A stretch of 64,000 nucleotides of DNA from an uncultured Acidimicrobiales bacterium (lineage in GTDB: Bacteria; Actinomycetota; Acidimicrobiia; Acidimicrobiales; SZUA-35), in assembly GCA_937922785.1 (NCBI GenBank), contig CALAJQ010000021.1:16459-80458 (forward strand), read 5' to 3'. This document shows positions 15,930-23,911 of the stretch, piece after piece. The notes under the pieces were generated by a model. It searched no databases and was not told the origin of the DNA. It was given only the letters and a program-made list of their open reading frames with translations. The stretch's first letter is position 1. The number at the start of each line of letters is the position of its first letter. A program made the translations under genes and the position numbers.

Positions 15930-17183
15930 TTAGCGGGGTTCAATCACTTCAAGCCCACCGCAGTAGGGCTGAAGAACCTTAGGAACATTAAGGCTTCCGT
16001 CTGCGTTCTGATGATTTTCAAAGATCGCAAGCAGGGTTCGGCCGATAGCACAAGCTGTGCCGTTCAAGGTGTGAACAGCCACGTTGCCGTCATCGGTTTT
16101 GATTCTCGTACCCATTCTCCGGCCGGAGAAGTCGGTGTAGTTAGAACAGCTCGTCAGCTCTCGATAACGACCTTCGGAAGGAATCCAGACCTCGACGTCG
16201 TACTTCTTGGCAGCAGCGCCGCCTAGATCGCCAGCCGCAACAGTGATGACCCGGTAGGGCAACTCCAGTTGCTGGAAGGTCTCTTCTTCCAACTGAAGCA
16301 GTAGCTCAAGCTCATCCCAAGAACGATCGGGGTGCGAGTAAACAAACATCTCGACCTTGTCGAACTGATGCACCCGGAATAGCCCGGCAGTGTCCTTGCC
16401 ATAGGTTCCGGCCTCGCGGCGAAAGCACGACGAATAGCCCACGTAACGGAGCGGCAGGTTGTCCACATCAAGGCGCTCGCCGCGATGAAGACCGGCCAGG
16501 CCGACCTCGCTGGTGCCCACAAGGAACAACTCGTCACGCTCAAGTTCATACACAGAGTCACGATCGCCAGGAAAGAACCCGGCATCAACCATCATGTCTT
16601 CACGCACGAGTACCGGTACCACAGCTGGCACAAAGTGGTGCTTGGAAAGCCTATCCATCATCCACTGCACTAGGGCGAACTGCATACGAACCGCGTCACC
16701 AAGGACGTAGGCGAAGCGACTACCGCTGATAGCAACTGCCTTCTTGGTGTCCACAATGCTTAGATGCTCGCCAAGTTCGGCGTGGTTGAACTTGGGTTCC
16801 GGAGTCTGTTCGCCAACTTCCTTCTCGACTCGGTAGTCATCCTCGCCGCCATCAGGAACTGTCTCGTGAGCGGGGTTGGGAACGGTCAATGCCAGCGTTT
16901 CCATCTCCGTCTTGAGACCAGCCAGAGACTCTTCGGATTCTTGTAGCCGAGTTTTGAATTCGCCCGCCTCGGCGATCTTGGCCTGACGTTCTTCTGGAGC
17001 TGCGTTCCCGATTGCCTTAGACATCGCGTTGCTCTCGGCCCTAAGGGACTCAGTAGCGGCCAGGGACGCTTTGAAACCCTCGTTAAGAGCATTAAGCCGG
17101 TCAACGTCTGCGGAGTCGAAGCCTTTACGAATAGCGCCAGCGCGATAGGCAGCATCTTCTGCCAGTGCCTTTAGATCAATCAT
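15930..17183 (-). CDS. serS: Seryl-tRNA synthetase
   Basis: A class II aminoacyl-tRNA synthetase of 417 residues. The N-terminal antiparallel coiled coil (about 20-100) carries the tRNA variable-arm contact. Catalytic motifs are visible: motif 2 around SSCFRREAGTYGKDTAGLFR with HQFDKVEMF, and motif 3 NGTACAIGRTLLAIFENHQ. TSCSNYTDFSGRRMGTR is another serS signature. The gene should also charge tRNA-Sec, relevant because selA and selB are present at 26115-29131. A 52-residue membrane protein gene lies directly upstream. Confidence 0.95.
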   Translation of the reverse strand: MIDLKALAEDAAYRAGAIRKGFDSADVDRLNALNEGFKASLAATESLRAESNAMSKAIGNAAPEERQAKIAEAGEFKTRLQESEESLAGLKTEMETLALTVPNPAHETVPDGGEDDYRVEKEVGEQTPEPKFNHAELGEHLSIVDTKKAVAISGSRFAYVLGDAVRMQFALVQWMMDRLSKHHFVPAVVPVLVREDMMVDAGFFPGDRDSVYELERDELFLVGTSEVGLAGLHRGERLDVDNLPLRYVGYSSCFRREAGTYGKDTAGLFRVHQFDKVEMFVYSHPDRSWDELELLLQLEEETFQQLELPYRVITVAAGDLGGAAAKKYDVEVWIPSEGRYRELTSCSNYTDFSGRRMGTRIKTDDGNVAVHTLNGTACAIGRTLLAIFENHQNADGSLNVPKVLQPYCGGLEVIEPR

Positions 17184-17194
17184 GTGTAACTACC

Positions 17195-17353
17195 TCAGTA
17201 GTTGGTTTCGAGAAGTTCTGAACCTTCGTGTTCTTGCTCGGCATTGGAGCTGAGTAAGAATCCAAAAATACCCGCTGCGATTGATGTACTCATCAAAAAC
17301 CCAACCGGGATAAGAACGATGACTACGACTGCGATGATTATTCCTTCGATCAC
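17195..17353 (-). CDS. Small single-helix membrane protein
   Basis: A GTG at 17353 opens a 52-residue frame. It begins VIEGIIIAVVVIVLIPVG, has one or two hydrophobic segments up to IFGFLLSS, and ends in an acidic tail AEQEHEGSELLETNY. It fills the 175-base gap between serS and ridA on the same strand. Small proteins of this kind recur in actinobacteria, but I cannot assign a function. Codon use and the gap-free fit between neighbours support a real gene. Confidence 0.55.
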   Translation of the reverse strand: MIEGIIIAVVVIVLIPVGFLMSTSIAAGIFGFLLSSNAEQEHEGSELLETNY

Positions 17354-17358
17354 GGCAA

Positions 17359-17706
17359 TCAGCCTACATAGGCTGAGGCTTCGATCTCGACCAAAGCCCC
17401 CAGAGGTAGTTGGGCCACCGCAACCGCAGAACGCGCGGGCCGGTGATCTCCGAATGCGGCTATGTAAAGCTCGTTCATCTTCGCGTAGTGAGCCATGTCG
17501 GTTAGGAACACTGTTGTTTTGGTGATGTCAGCTAGCGAAGAACCTTCGCCTTCAAACAAAGCAGCCAGGTTCGCCAGAGCCTGGTTGGTCTGACCTTCAA
17601 TGTCATCTGAGACAAGCGCACCATCTTTGATGCCGACTTGGCCCGAGGACACAAGCCACGGTCCAGCCTTGACGATTGGCGTATAGGGGCCCACTGGTTT
17701 GCTCAT
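17359..17706 (-). CDS. ridA: RidA-family deaminase
   Basis: The 115-residue protein belongs to the RidA/YjgF/YER057c family, trimeric enzymes that hydrolyse reactive enamine/imine intermediates released by PLP enzymes. It shows GPYTPIVKAGPWLVSSGQVG at the N-terminus. VFLTDMAHYAKMNELYIAAF and the substrate-site segment HRPARSAVAVAQLPLGALVEIEA follow; the Arg in PARSAV is the family's carboxylate-binding arginine. Its stop overlaps nothing, but its start lies 4 bp inside the end of the XDH-like gene, so the two are translationally coupled. Confidence 0.88.
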   Translation of the reverse strand: MSKPVGPYTPIVKAGPWLVSSGQVGIKDGALVSDDIEGQTNQALANLAALFEGEGSSLADITKTTVFLTDMAHYAKMNELYIAAFGDHRPARSAVAVAQLPLGALVEIEASAYVG

Positions 17707-19310
17707 TTAGAGATCATGACACCAGTTGGCCAGCGATGGAAGCTGTTTTGACCAGCTTGTTTTGCGGGACTTGAGCTTTGACCCAGTTCGGCTTGACCCA
17801 CCGCTGCAGCCACCGCAGCGAACACGGCGTCGCTCCCGTTCACCGGGTCGCCTTCGCCCGGAATGATCTTCACACCTATTGGCGGCGTATCTACGGCCCG
17901 GAGAACTCCAAAGCTGCGCACTGTCAGGTCGTGCACCTCGCCGGTGTCATCAACTGCGATGCCCTCGCTCTTTACCCAGCTGAGTGCCATGTGGGCCGCA
18001 CCGATGCAATAGGAGCGCAGAACCGTTTCGTCCAAGATCTCACCACAAGAAACAGTCACTTCGATGCCTTGGTCGCCAACCTCAGCCGACGCTGTTGCCC
18101 CCGACGGAGACTTCATTGGCTGAGCGCTAACTCCCGAAGCCAGCACATAAGCCTCAGCCCACAGCGCAGCTCGCAGATCAGTCGAAGTGGGAGGACCGGG
18201 AATGTTTACCGCTTCGACAATAAGGCCCGGAGCAACGGCGGCAACCGCTTCAAGAGCTTCCGCTGGAACCGGCCCGCTGAACCCAACCCGTAGGATGCCG
18301 GTCCCGTCCGCAGCCATTGCGCCCGCAACCGGGGGCCGTTTCGGACCCATGTGAACCGTGTCCTCCCGACTGGCCAACGCCAAGACAGCGCGCCCGTGGA
18401 GGTTCGCCAACTCGCTGGCTGCAGCAGTTGTGAACGAATTCACCTTGGCGCCGAAAGCTCCCCCATTGGCTAACGACGTGACCGGCTGGCCCCCAGGATC
18501 ACACCAAGAAGCGTCAGTTTCGAGATATGCGGGCTCCACCCAGGTGGTCTGAAGAGTGGAAACCCAGTCGCCTTCAGGTAGTTCAATGGGCCACGTTGGA
18601 TCAAAAGTTGTCCGGCGCCCTTGGACCTTCCCTGCCGCCGCTCGGGCTTCGGCCAGGGTTTCACCAACGTGCCACTGTCGGTCAGAGTCGAGGACGGCAA
18701 CAAGGCAGTCTTTGGGCGCTGTGTCTGCGGCGAACCCGCCTTGGCCCAGTGCAACCTCTGGTCCTACAACTTGAGCGGCGCCCCCTTCAATGGATGCTCG
18801 TCGAGCAGCCGCCTCAAAATCTCGGTCGGCGATCAGGAGGTCAGGACTGTGGATTCGCTTCCAGGTCTCGGTGATTGTCTGCCAGCCGGTACAGCGGCAC
18901 ATGTGAGCCAGAAGCGCCTGTTCGACACTGGGAAGATCCTCAGGTTCGGTGCCTTTGATTCGAAGGGCCTCTAGCCGGACCACGATTCCCGGAGTGCAGA
19001 ACCCGCATTGAGAGCCGCCGGTATCACAGAAGGCCTGCCCCCACTCTGCTTGAACTTCCGCAGGCAGACCTTCGATCGTGGTTATTGTTCGGCCCTTGAC
19101 GCGTCGGGCCGGAGTTACACATGCAACTCGAGGCTGGCCGTCAACTAGAACCGTGCAGCAACCACATTGGCCTTGGGGACTACACCCGTCCTTCACGCTC
19201 CTCAGATGCAACGTGTCCCTAAGAACACCAAGCAAAGTGTCTCCCGAATCGGGAAACTCCACTTGGCTGCCGTTGAGAGTTAACTGGATCTTGCGCTCTA
19301 CGTCGGACAC
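17703..19310 (-). CDS. 2Fe-2S subunit fused to partial molybdopterin domain
   Basis: A 535-residue protein starting at GTG 19310 (VSDVERKIQL); the open frame extends to 19640 but overlaps the divergent lipoprotein gene. Residues 1-155 are a xanthine-dehydrogenase-type iron-sulfur subunit: Cys43, Cys49, Cys52 and Cys64 for the ferredoxin-type cluster, then Cys102, Cys105, Cys138 and Cys140 for the second. The remaining 370 residues match scattered parts of the molybdopterin-binding large subunit: NGGAFGAKVN, LASREDTVHMGPKRPP and the C-terminal GDPVNGSDAVFAAVAAAVGQA. A normal large subunit has about 770 residues, so roughly half is missing, including most of the cofactor pocket. Activity is uncertain. 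Confidence 0.75.
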   Translation of the reverse strand: MSDVERKIQLTLNGSQVEFPDSGDTLLGVLRDTLHLRSVKDGCSPQGQCGCCTVLVDGQPRVACVTPARRVKGRTITTIEGLPAEVQAEWGQAFCDTGGSQCGFCTPGIVVRLEALRIKGTEPEDLPSVEQALLAHMCRCTGWQTITETWKRIHSPDLLIADRDFEAAARRASIEGGAAQVVGPEVALGQGGFAADTAPKDCLVAVLDSDRQWHVGETLAEARAAAGKVQGRRTTFDPTWPIELPEGDWVSTLQTTWVEPAYLETDASWCDPGGQPVTSLANGGAFGAKVNSFTTAAASELANLHGRAVLALASREDTVHMGPKRPPVAGAMAADGTGILRVGFSGPVPAEALEAVAAVAPGLIVEAVNIPGPPTSTDLRAALWAEAYVLASGVSAQPMKSPSGATASAEVGDQGIEVTVSCGEILDETVLRSYCIGAAHMALSWVKSEGIAVDDTGEVHDLTVRSFGVLRAVDTPPIGVKIIPGEGDPVNGSDAVFAAVAAAVGQAELGQSSSPAKQAGQNSFHRWPTGVMISK

Positions 19311-19335
19311 GTCCCAAGGGTACGGTGGACTCTCG

Positions 19336-20250
19336 ATGGTCAGCCTTTCTCGCCGGCAGTTCTTCCAGACTTCGATCGTTGGCCTGACTTCAGTCGTGGC
19401 CGCCTGTTCGAGTTCGTCAAGTTCCTCTGGCGAGTTGTTCAGCGGCCCGCTTTTGGTTGCTTTGTTTAGTCGGTCCGCTGTTTTTGCATCGGGCGTGCAG
19501 CAGCGTGTTTCGTTTGGTCTGGTTGACAACGGCGTGCCGGTTGTTGGTGATGGCGACCAGTTACCCGTGCGGATAATGAAAGACAACGAGCTTGTCGAGG
19601 AGCTAACGGTGACTGGTCGGGTGGTCGCCCACGAGCACACCGGCGATCAAGCAGACACCGAGCATGAGCACGCCAGCATTCTTCGCTACTACGCGCTGAG
19701 AACTGTGTTTCCCGAGGCCGGTGTGTATGACATCGAAGTGAGCTTCGGTGACACCTCTGCCTCCTTGCCAGTGCAGATCTTCTCCCCCGACGAAGTCACA
19801 ATTAGAAGCGTAGGCGACCCTTTCCCGCTGATTGACACACCCACAATTGGCAACGAGATGAACGTGGACCCGCTTTGTTCACGACTTCCGGCCTGTGACT
19901 TACATCAAGTTAGCGCTGGCGATGTGATTGGATCTAGGCCCACGGCCGTTCTGATCGCTACTCCAGCGTTTTGTGCAACGCAATATTGCGGACCGGTGCT
20001 TGACGTGGTTCTAGAAGAGATGGCCGATTTTGGCCACATTCAGTTCATTCACGTTGAAGTGTTTGAAAACCCAAGAGAAGTTGACGGCAACTACAACGAT
20101 CCAAGAATCAAACCAGCCGCCACCCTGGCAGCGCTAGATCTGGAGTTCGAACCCAGCCTCTATCTGGTAGGGGCCGACGGGATCATCGTGGATCGGATCG
20201 ACAACGTGTTTGACGCCGAAGAACTCCGACAAGCGCTAGCCGCTCTCTAA
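19336..20250 (+). CDS. Thioredoxin-fold lipoprotein
   Basis: I place the start at ATG 19336, 25 bases from the divergent XDH-like start, giving 304 residues. The N-terminus MVSLSRRQFF has a twin-arginine-like motif, then a hydrophobic segment and a lipobox VVAAC with Cys24, followed by a Ser run. Residues about 45-165 look like an Ig-like domain with a His-rich loop (HEHTGDQADTEHEH). The C-terminal part is thioredoxin-like: AVLIATPAFCATQYCGPVLD, with two Cys spaced CATQYC, then PSLYLVGADGIIVDRID. A periplasm-facing redox or metallochaperone role is inferred; the His-rich loop could bind metal. Confidence 0.75.
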   Translation: MVSLSRRQFFQTSIVGLTSVVAACSSSSSSSGELFSGPLLVALFSRSAVFASGVQQRVSFGLVDNGVPVVGDGDQLPVRIMKDNELVEELTVTGRVVAHEHTGDQADTEHEHASILRYYALRTVFPEAGVYDIEVSFGDTSASLPVQIFSPDEVTIRSVGDPFPLIDTPTIGNEMNVDPLCSRLPACDLHQVSAGDVIGSRPTAVLIATPAFCATQYCGPVLDVVLEEMADFGHIQFIHVEVFENPREVDGNYNDPRIKPAATLAALDLEFEPSLYLVGADGIIVDRIDNVFDAEELRQALAAL

Positions 20251-20281
20251 AAACCGCTTCTGGCTCGCACCCTAAAACCGG

Positions 20282-20327
20282 TTCTGGCTGCGCCCAGGAC
20301 CGGAAACGGTCGGGGGCGCAGCCAGAA
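20282..20327. terminator. Bidirectional terminator hairpin with GAAA loop
   Basis: Perfect 14-base arms at 20282-20295 and 20314-20327 (TTCTGGCTGCGCCC and its complement) surround an inner stem GACCG-GAAA-CGGTC (20298-20311) with a GNRA tetraloop. It sits between the convergent lipoprotein and erpA genes. On the minus strand a short T-run (TTTTAGG) follows. A related arm sequence recurs at 22026-22077. Confidence 0.7.
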
Positions 20328-20353
20328 GCGAAAATTTCGGTTGTGTCGGGCTG

Positions 20354-20674
20354 TTAGCTGAAGGACTGTCCACAGCCGCAGCTTCGCTGGGCGTTGGGGT
20401 TGTCGATGCTGAAGCCGGTCTGGTTAAGGCCGTCCTTGTAGTCAAGGGTGGCGCCCTGAAGCAGCTGTGCGCTTGAGGTATCGATAACCACGTTTACGTC
20501 ACCGAACTCATGAATGGTGTCGGTGTCGTCGCGATCTGAGTCGAAGAACATCTCATAACTGAAGCCTGAGCAGCCGCCCGGACGCACTGCAACGCGCAGC
20601 GCCAGAAGTTCATCGTCTTCCTGGTTTAGAAGTTCACGGACCTTGGAGGTTGCGGTATCGGTAAGCGTGATCAT
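20354..20674 (-). CDS. erpA: HesB/IscA-type iron-sulfur insertion protein
   Basis: A 106-residue A-type carrier that hands Fe-S clusters to apoproteins. It has the three family cysteines: Cys35 in RPGGCSGFSY, and Cys99 and Cys101 in SCGCGQSF. Length and spacing fit the ErpA/IscA family; the exact paralogue cannot be fixed by eye. It diverges from the Mrp/ApbC ATPase gene at 20829, another Fe-S carrier, so the two probably act in one cluster-delivery pathway. Confidence 0.9.
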   Translation of the reverse strand: MITLTDTATSKVRELLNQEDDELLALRVAVRPGGCSGFSYEMFFDSDRDDTDTIHEFGDVNVVIDTSSAQLLQGATLDYKDGLNQTGFSIDNPNAQRSCGCGQSFS

Positions 20675-20828
20675 TTTTGAGTGCCTTCTTTCAAGCTTTC
20701 AATGTGCGGCCCAACAAGGAACCGCTGCAGGTTCTAATTGTACCAAACCCCTAGCTCCGAACGCTATACAGCACCGATTCAGCACCGATTCCGAAGGCTC
20801 AGCGCCCGCTGGCTAGGCTGAGCGGCCT

Positions 20829-22016
20829 ATGAACGAAACTCCTGCCGTGCCTACTGAGACTGAGATTATGGGCCTGCTGAGAGGCGTAATGGACCCAGAA
20901 CTTGGTTCAAATATTGTTGAACTTGGAATGGCCAAGGGGGCCTCAATCAGCCCTGAGGGAGCAGTTCAGCTAGACATCGCTCTCACGACTGCGGGTTGCC
21001 CGCTTCGCGCCCAAATCCAAAGTGATGCCAAAGCTCGGGTGGCTTCGTTACCGGGTGTGACCTCGGTGAAGATCAACTGGGGCGTACTTACTGACACCGA
21101 AAAGGCCGAGACGATGGCAAGGGCTCGCAAGAATATTGTTGACCAAGCCGGAGAGACCGCGATCGCTGCGACAACCAAAGTTCTTGCGATTGCCTCAGGC
21201 AAGGGCGGAGTCGGCAAAAGCTCGGTGACGGTCAATTTGGCCGTGGCATTGGCTAACCGAGGAATGGCCGTGGGCATCATCGACGCCGACATTTGGGGCT
21301 TTTCGGTTCCCCGCATGCTTAACATCGAAGGTCGCCTGGACGCCGAAATTGACGGCGACAAGACCTCAATCACACCTCACTCAATCCCAATGGGCACCAA
21401 TGGGGGCCGGCTCGACGTCGTGAGCATGGGCTTCCTCGTGGAAGATGAAGAATCGGCACTGTTATGGCGCGGCCTCATGCTGAACCGGGCAGTACAACAC
21501 TTCCTTGAAGACGTCTCCTGGGCGGAGGATCTGGACTATCTGGTCATCGACATGCCCCCGGGCACTGGTGATGTAGCACTAGGACTCGCCAGGATGCTGC
21601 CAAGAGCCGAGCTGATAGTTGTTACCACTCCTGCACTCGGTGCGCAGAAGGTAGCGGCTAGGGCCGTCTCGATGGCCCGTAAGAGCTACATGAGGGTGGC
21701 CGGTGTCATTGAGAACATGACGGCCTTTGTGGCCCCCGACGGATCTCGCCACGAACTCTTTGGCGCCGGTGGTGGCCAGGAATTGGCCGAGATGGCCGGA
21801 GTTCCCCTTATCGGCCAGGTGCCCATTGAGCCTCAGGTGTCAGTTGGCGGTGACACCGGCAGTCCTGCTGCCGCATCGGACCATCCGGTGGCCAAGGTAT
21901 TTGATCAGATCGCAGAGCGAATTGTCACTGACATCGCTCCACCGGTTGACCTCGCCGGCTGCACTGCTCGACTTCTAGAAGCGGCCACCAAAGCCCTAGA
22001 CGAAGCCGGACTCTAA
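20829..22016 (+). CDS. mrp: Mrp/ApbC Fe-S carrier ATPase
   Basis: A 395-residue protein with an N-terminal MIP18/DUF59 domain (about 10-95; MDPELGSNIVELGMAKG, TTAGCPLR) followed by a P-loop NTPase of the Mrp/NBP35 type. The deviant Walker A is ASGKGGVGKSSVTVNLA, followed by the aspartates in GIIDADIWGFSVPRM and DYLVIDMPPGTGDV. The family binds a bridging 4Fe-4S cluster and loads apoproteins. The CxxC usual near the C-terminus of many members is not evident in my reading. It diverges from erpA. Confidence 0.9.
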   Translation: MNETPAVPTETEIMGLLRGVMDPELGSNIVELGMAKGASISPEGAVQLDIALTTAGCPLRAQIQSDAKARVASLPGVTSVKINWGVLTDTEKAETMARARKNIVDQAGETAIAATTKVLAIASGKGGVGKSSVTVNLAVALANRGMAVGIIDADIWGFSVPRMLNIEGRLDAEIDGDKTSITPHSIPMGTNGGRLDVVSMGFLVEDEESALLWRGLMLNRAVQHFLEDVSWAEDLDYLVIDMPPGTGDVALGLARMLPRAELIVVTTPALGAQKVAARAVSMARKSYMRVAGVIENMTAFVAPDGSRHELFGAGGGQELAEMAGVPLIGQVPIEPQVSVGGDTGSPAAASDHPVAKVFDQIAERIVTDIAPPVDLAGCTARLLEAATKALDEAGL

Positions 22017-22025
22017 ACCAAACCC

Positions 22026-22077
22026 CGGTTCTGGCTGTCCCCAGAACCGAATCCGGGCCCCAGCCCAGCCAGAACCG
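22026..22077. terminator. Terminator-like hairpin after mrp
   Basis: Arms 22026-22037 (CGGTTCTGGCTG) and 22066-22077 (CAGCCAGAACCG) pair perfectly, and the second is followed by five A after a GA-free gap. An alternative pairing, 22026-22034 with 22041-22049, is also possible. The arm is the same GGTTCTGGCTG/CAGCCAGAA sequence used at 20282-20327. Confidence 0.6.
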
Positions 22078-22088
22078 AAAAACGAGCC

Positions 22089-22244
22089 GGGCGGCCTCCG
22101 TGGCCGGGGAACGGCAAAGCGGGCGGCTTCCCGACGGCACCACCCCAGGTCGGGCGGCCTCCGTGGCCGGGGAACGGCAAAGCGGGCGGCCTCCCGCCGG
22201 CACCACCCCAGGTCGGGCGGCCTCCGTGGCCGGGGAACGGCAAA
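22089..22244. repeat. 63-bp GC-rich tandem repeat, 2.5 copies
   Basis: Units start at 22089, 22152 and 22215; the third is cut after about 30 bases. Each begins GGGCGGCCTCCGTGGCCGGG, contains AACGGCAAAGCGGGCGGC and ends in CACCACCCCAGGTC. Full copies differ at only a few positions, suggesting recent duplication. The composition is far more GC-rich than the flanking genes. Confidence 0.9.
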
Positions 22245-22245
22245 A

Positions 22246-22355
22246 GGGGCCGGATAGATCTCCGGCCCCAATTCATTTGCGTAAAGCGGGACGGGGTTGG
22301 GTCGCCCGACCAAGCCCCGTCCCAATCTCGGATAGATGAGGGACCTATCCGAGAT
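22246..22355. terminator. Three consecutive hairpins
   Basis: Hairpin 1 pairs 22246-22254 with 22261-22269 (GGGGCCGGA/TCCGGCCCC). Hairpin 2 pairs 22288-22296 with 22315-22323 (GGGACGGGG/CCCCGTCCC) and has an inner TTGG/CCAA stem. Hairpin 3 pairs 22325-22334 with 22346-22355 (ATCTCGGATA/TATCCGAGAT). They lie just beyond the stop of the minus-strand gene 22377-23054. No long T-run follows, so strong intrinsic termination is not certain. Confidence 0.6.
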
Positions 22356-22376
22356 GATCTTTCAGCTGACTAGCTC

Positions 22377-23054
22377 TTAGCGAGCTTCGTCCATGCTGCC
22401 AAACTTGTTGTAAACAGCTGGCCAGAAGCGGTCACGTGCTGACCAGATTCCACCAACGCCGTACTTGATGATCATGATGGCGCTCAATGATGCGGCTACG
22501 GCCTGGAACAATGTGTCGACGATGTCCTGAGCGAACTCAGCCTGGTCAAGTGCAGCGAATACTCCAACTACCCAGACGCCGGCTACGGCGATGTTGGTTA
22601 GCAGTGGACCGTTCGGGTTCGCACCAAGAACACCACCAAGGACGTTGCGAACCATGTTTGCGACTAGGCCAGTGACGATTACCAGGATGATGGCGACTAG
22701 CAGCTTGGGGATCCAAGCGATGAAGTCGTTCAGCAGAGCACTGATTGGGTTGTCACCGAATACGTCAAGAGCCATCTGCAGAACCGCTAGAGCGATCATG
22801 TAGTAGATGAGCTGGGCAAGAAGCTTGCCTGAGTCAGCGAATCCAGCGGACTCGAGCGGGCCACCGATACCGGCCTTGTCTAGGTAGTGATCGAACCTGA
22901 TCTTGGTCAGCAGTACTGTGACTGCCTTGCGGATCATGCGGGCAATGAAAAGCCCGACCACAAGGATGACTAGGAACCACAGCAAGTTTGGAACGAATTC
23001 CGTGAACTTGCTGATCATGTTCTCTATAGGTTCTTTAAAATCAATATCCGGCAT
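22377..23054 (-). CDS. Membrane protein with conserved TM-helix repeats
   Basis: A 225-residue integral membrane protein with about five hydrophobic segments. It has the repeated pattern FVPNLLWFLVILVVGLFIA and WIPKLLVAIILVIVTGLVA typical of the conserved TM-helix family related to MscS mechanosensitive channels, but no beta-domain. It diverges from an ECF sigma / anti-sigma operon that also encodes an MscS-like protein (24250-24969). Shared control from the gap is plausible. A role in osmotic or envelope stress is inferred from family and context only. Confidence 0.78.
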   Translation of the reverse strand: MPDIDFKEPIENMISKFTEFVPNLLWFLVILVVGLFIARMIRKAVTVLLTKIRFDHYLDKAGIGGPLESAGFADSGKLLAQLIYYMIALAVLQMALDVFGDNPISALLNDFIAWIPKLLVAIILVIVTGLVANMVRNVLGGVLGANPNGPLLTNIAVAGVWVVGVFAALDQAEFAQDIVDTLFQAVAASLSAIMIIKYGVGGIWSARDRFWPAVYNKFGSMDEAR

Positions 23055-23123
23055 TAGTAGCTCCCTTTAATTGCATGTGGCGATCTTCGCCTCAGGGATA
23101 ATGACGAGGTAACTCGCGCTTTT

Positions 23124-23153
23124 GTCGCGAACTTTTGTTTCAAGTTTCGCGAC
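23124..23153. promoter_or_regulatory. Inverted repeat in the ECF sigma divergent region
   Basis: GTCGCGAA (23124-23131) and TTCGCGAC (23146-23153) form a perfect 8-bp inverted repeat 14 bases apart. It lies 70 bases upstream of the minus-strand TM-helix gene and upstream of the sigma gene. Read on either strand it gives GCGAAC or GCGAAAC, which resembles the AAC core of many ECF -35 elements. It is a candidate shared promoter or operator. Confidence 0.4.
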
Positions 23154-23350
23154 GCTGGTTTAATGGCTCCATTAGTGGCTGGCTAGAGATTAGGACTTTG
23201 AGATCAGCGCTAGGTCGAATTGCTGACCCTGGACTGACTTCGCGACTTGTGCCTAGGGTTCTGCGTCAGTTGCACATAATGATCTGGAGACCACAACTAT
23301 TGATCCCGACCCTGTGGGCGGTCAAACCTGGCGGCGGCGAGCCTCTAGTT

Positions 23351-23911
23351 GTGGTGGACGAAGACGGCACTGACAGTGCCAAAAGTGGGCCCAAGGCCGA
23401 GCCTCAAGCCGCCAACCCGCAGCAGCTTCATGACCTAATGGTCGAACATGCTGATGCGGTTTACCGACTTGCTTTGGGTGTTGTTCGAGATCCAGCACTT
23501 GCCGAAGATGTGGCCCAAGACACAATGGTGAAGGCCTGGCTAGCTCTTCCAACATTCAGGGGTGACGGATCGCTTCGGGGTTGGTTACTTAGGATTGCCC
23601 ACAACACCGCAATATCTACTCTGCGGACACGACGAGCAATTGTGATTGACCCCTTTGACATGCCCGAAGAGACCGGGCCCCCAGAACGCACCGTGGAACG
23701 CAGGGTCGAAGGCGCCCATACCATCGAAGCATTCGAAGGCGCTTTGGACCTTCTCGATGATCTTTCGCGGTCAATTGTTGTTCTGAGGGAGTTGGAGGGA
23801 CTTTCCTATGACGAGATCTCAGATTTGTTGAAGGTGCCGCTGCCGACAGTCAAAACCAGACTGCTGCGCGCCCGCCGGAGACTAAGCACAGCGTTGGAGG
23901 AATGGGCATGA
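23351..23911 (+). CDS. ECF-family RNA polymerase sigma factor
   Basis: A sigma-70 family ECF factor with region 2 (HADAVYRLALGVVRDPALAE then VAQDTMVKAWLALP, and RGWLLRIAHNTAISTLR) and region 4 (LREL.GLSYDEISDLL, VPLPTVKTRLLRARRRL). The open frame reaches back to 23135, but residues before about 72 do not resemble a sigma factor. I place the start at GTG 23351, giving about 186 residues. Its stop overlaps the anti-sigma start by ATGA. The factor probably directs RNA polymerase to its own operon and perhaps the divergent TM-helix gene. Confidence 0.88.
   Translation: MVDEDGTDSAKSGPKAEPQAANPQQLHDLMVEHADAVYRLALGVVRDPALAEDVAQDTMVKAWLALPTFRGDGSLRGWLLRIAHNTAISTLRTRRAIVIDPFDMPEETGPPERTVERRVEGAHTIEAFEGALDLLDDLSRSIVVLRELEGLSYDEISDLLKVPLPTVKTRLLRARRRLSTALEEWA

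Larger units (their letters stand above)
22017..22376. other. Non-coding repeat and hairpin array
   Basis: These 360 bases between convergent genes hold, in order, a hairpin (22026-22077), a GC-rich 63-bp tandem repeat (22089-22244) and three further hairpins (22246-22355). Pro/Gly-rich ORFs can be drawn through it on the minus strand, but they are direct products of the 21-codon repeat period and have no gene-like start or neighbour. I regard the whole stretch as non-coding. Confidence 0.7.

Noticed and set aside
19311..19640. Upstream extension of the XDH-like ORF
   Set aside because: The extension is antisense to the lipoprotein gene, is Ser/Thr-rich with no homology pattern, and the iron-sulfur domain begins right after GTG 19310.
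22089..22244. Possible CRISPR array
   Set aside because: The whole 63-bp unit is repeated with no unique spacers, and no cas genes are present.
22013..22325. Several minus-strand Pro/Gly-rich ORFs through the 63-bp repeat
   Set aside because: The unit is a multiple of three, so open frames follow automatically; there is no ribosome binding site, and the ORFs run across hairpins.
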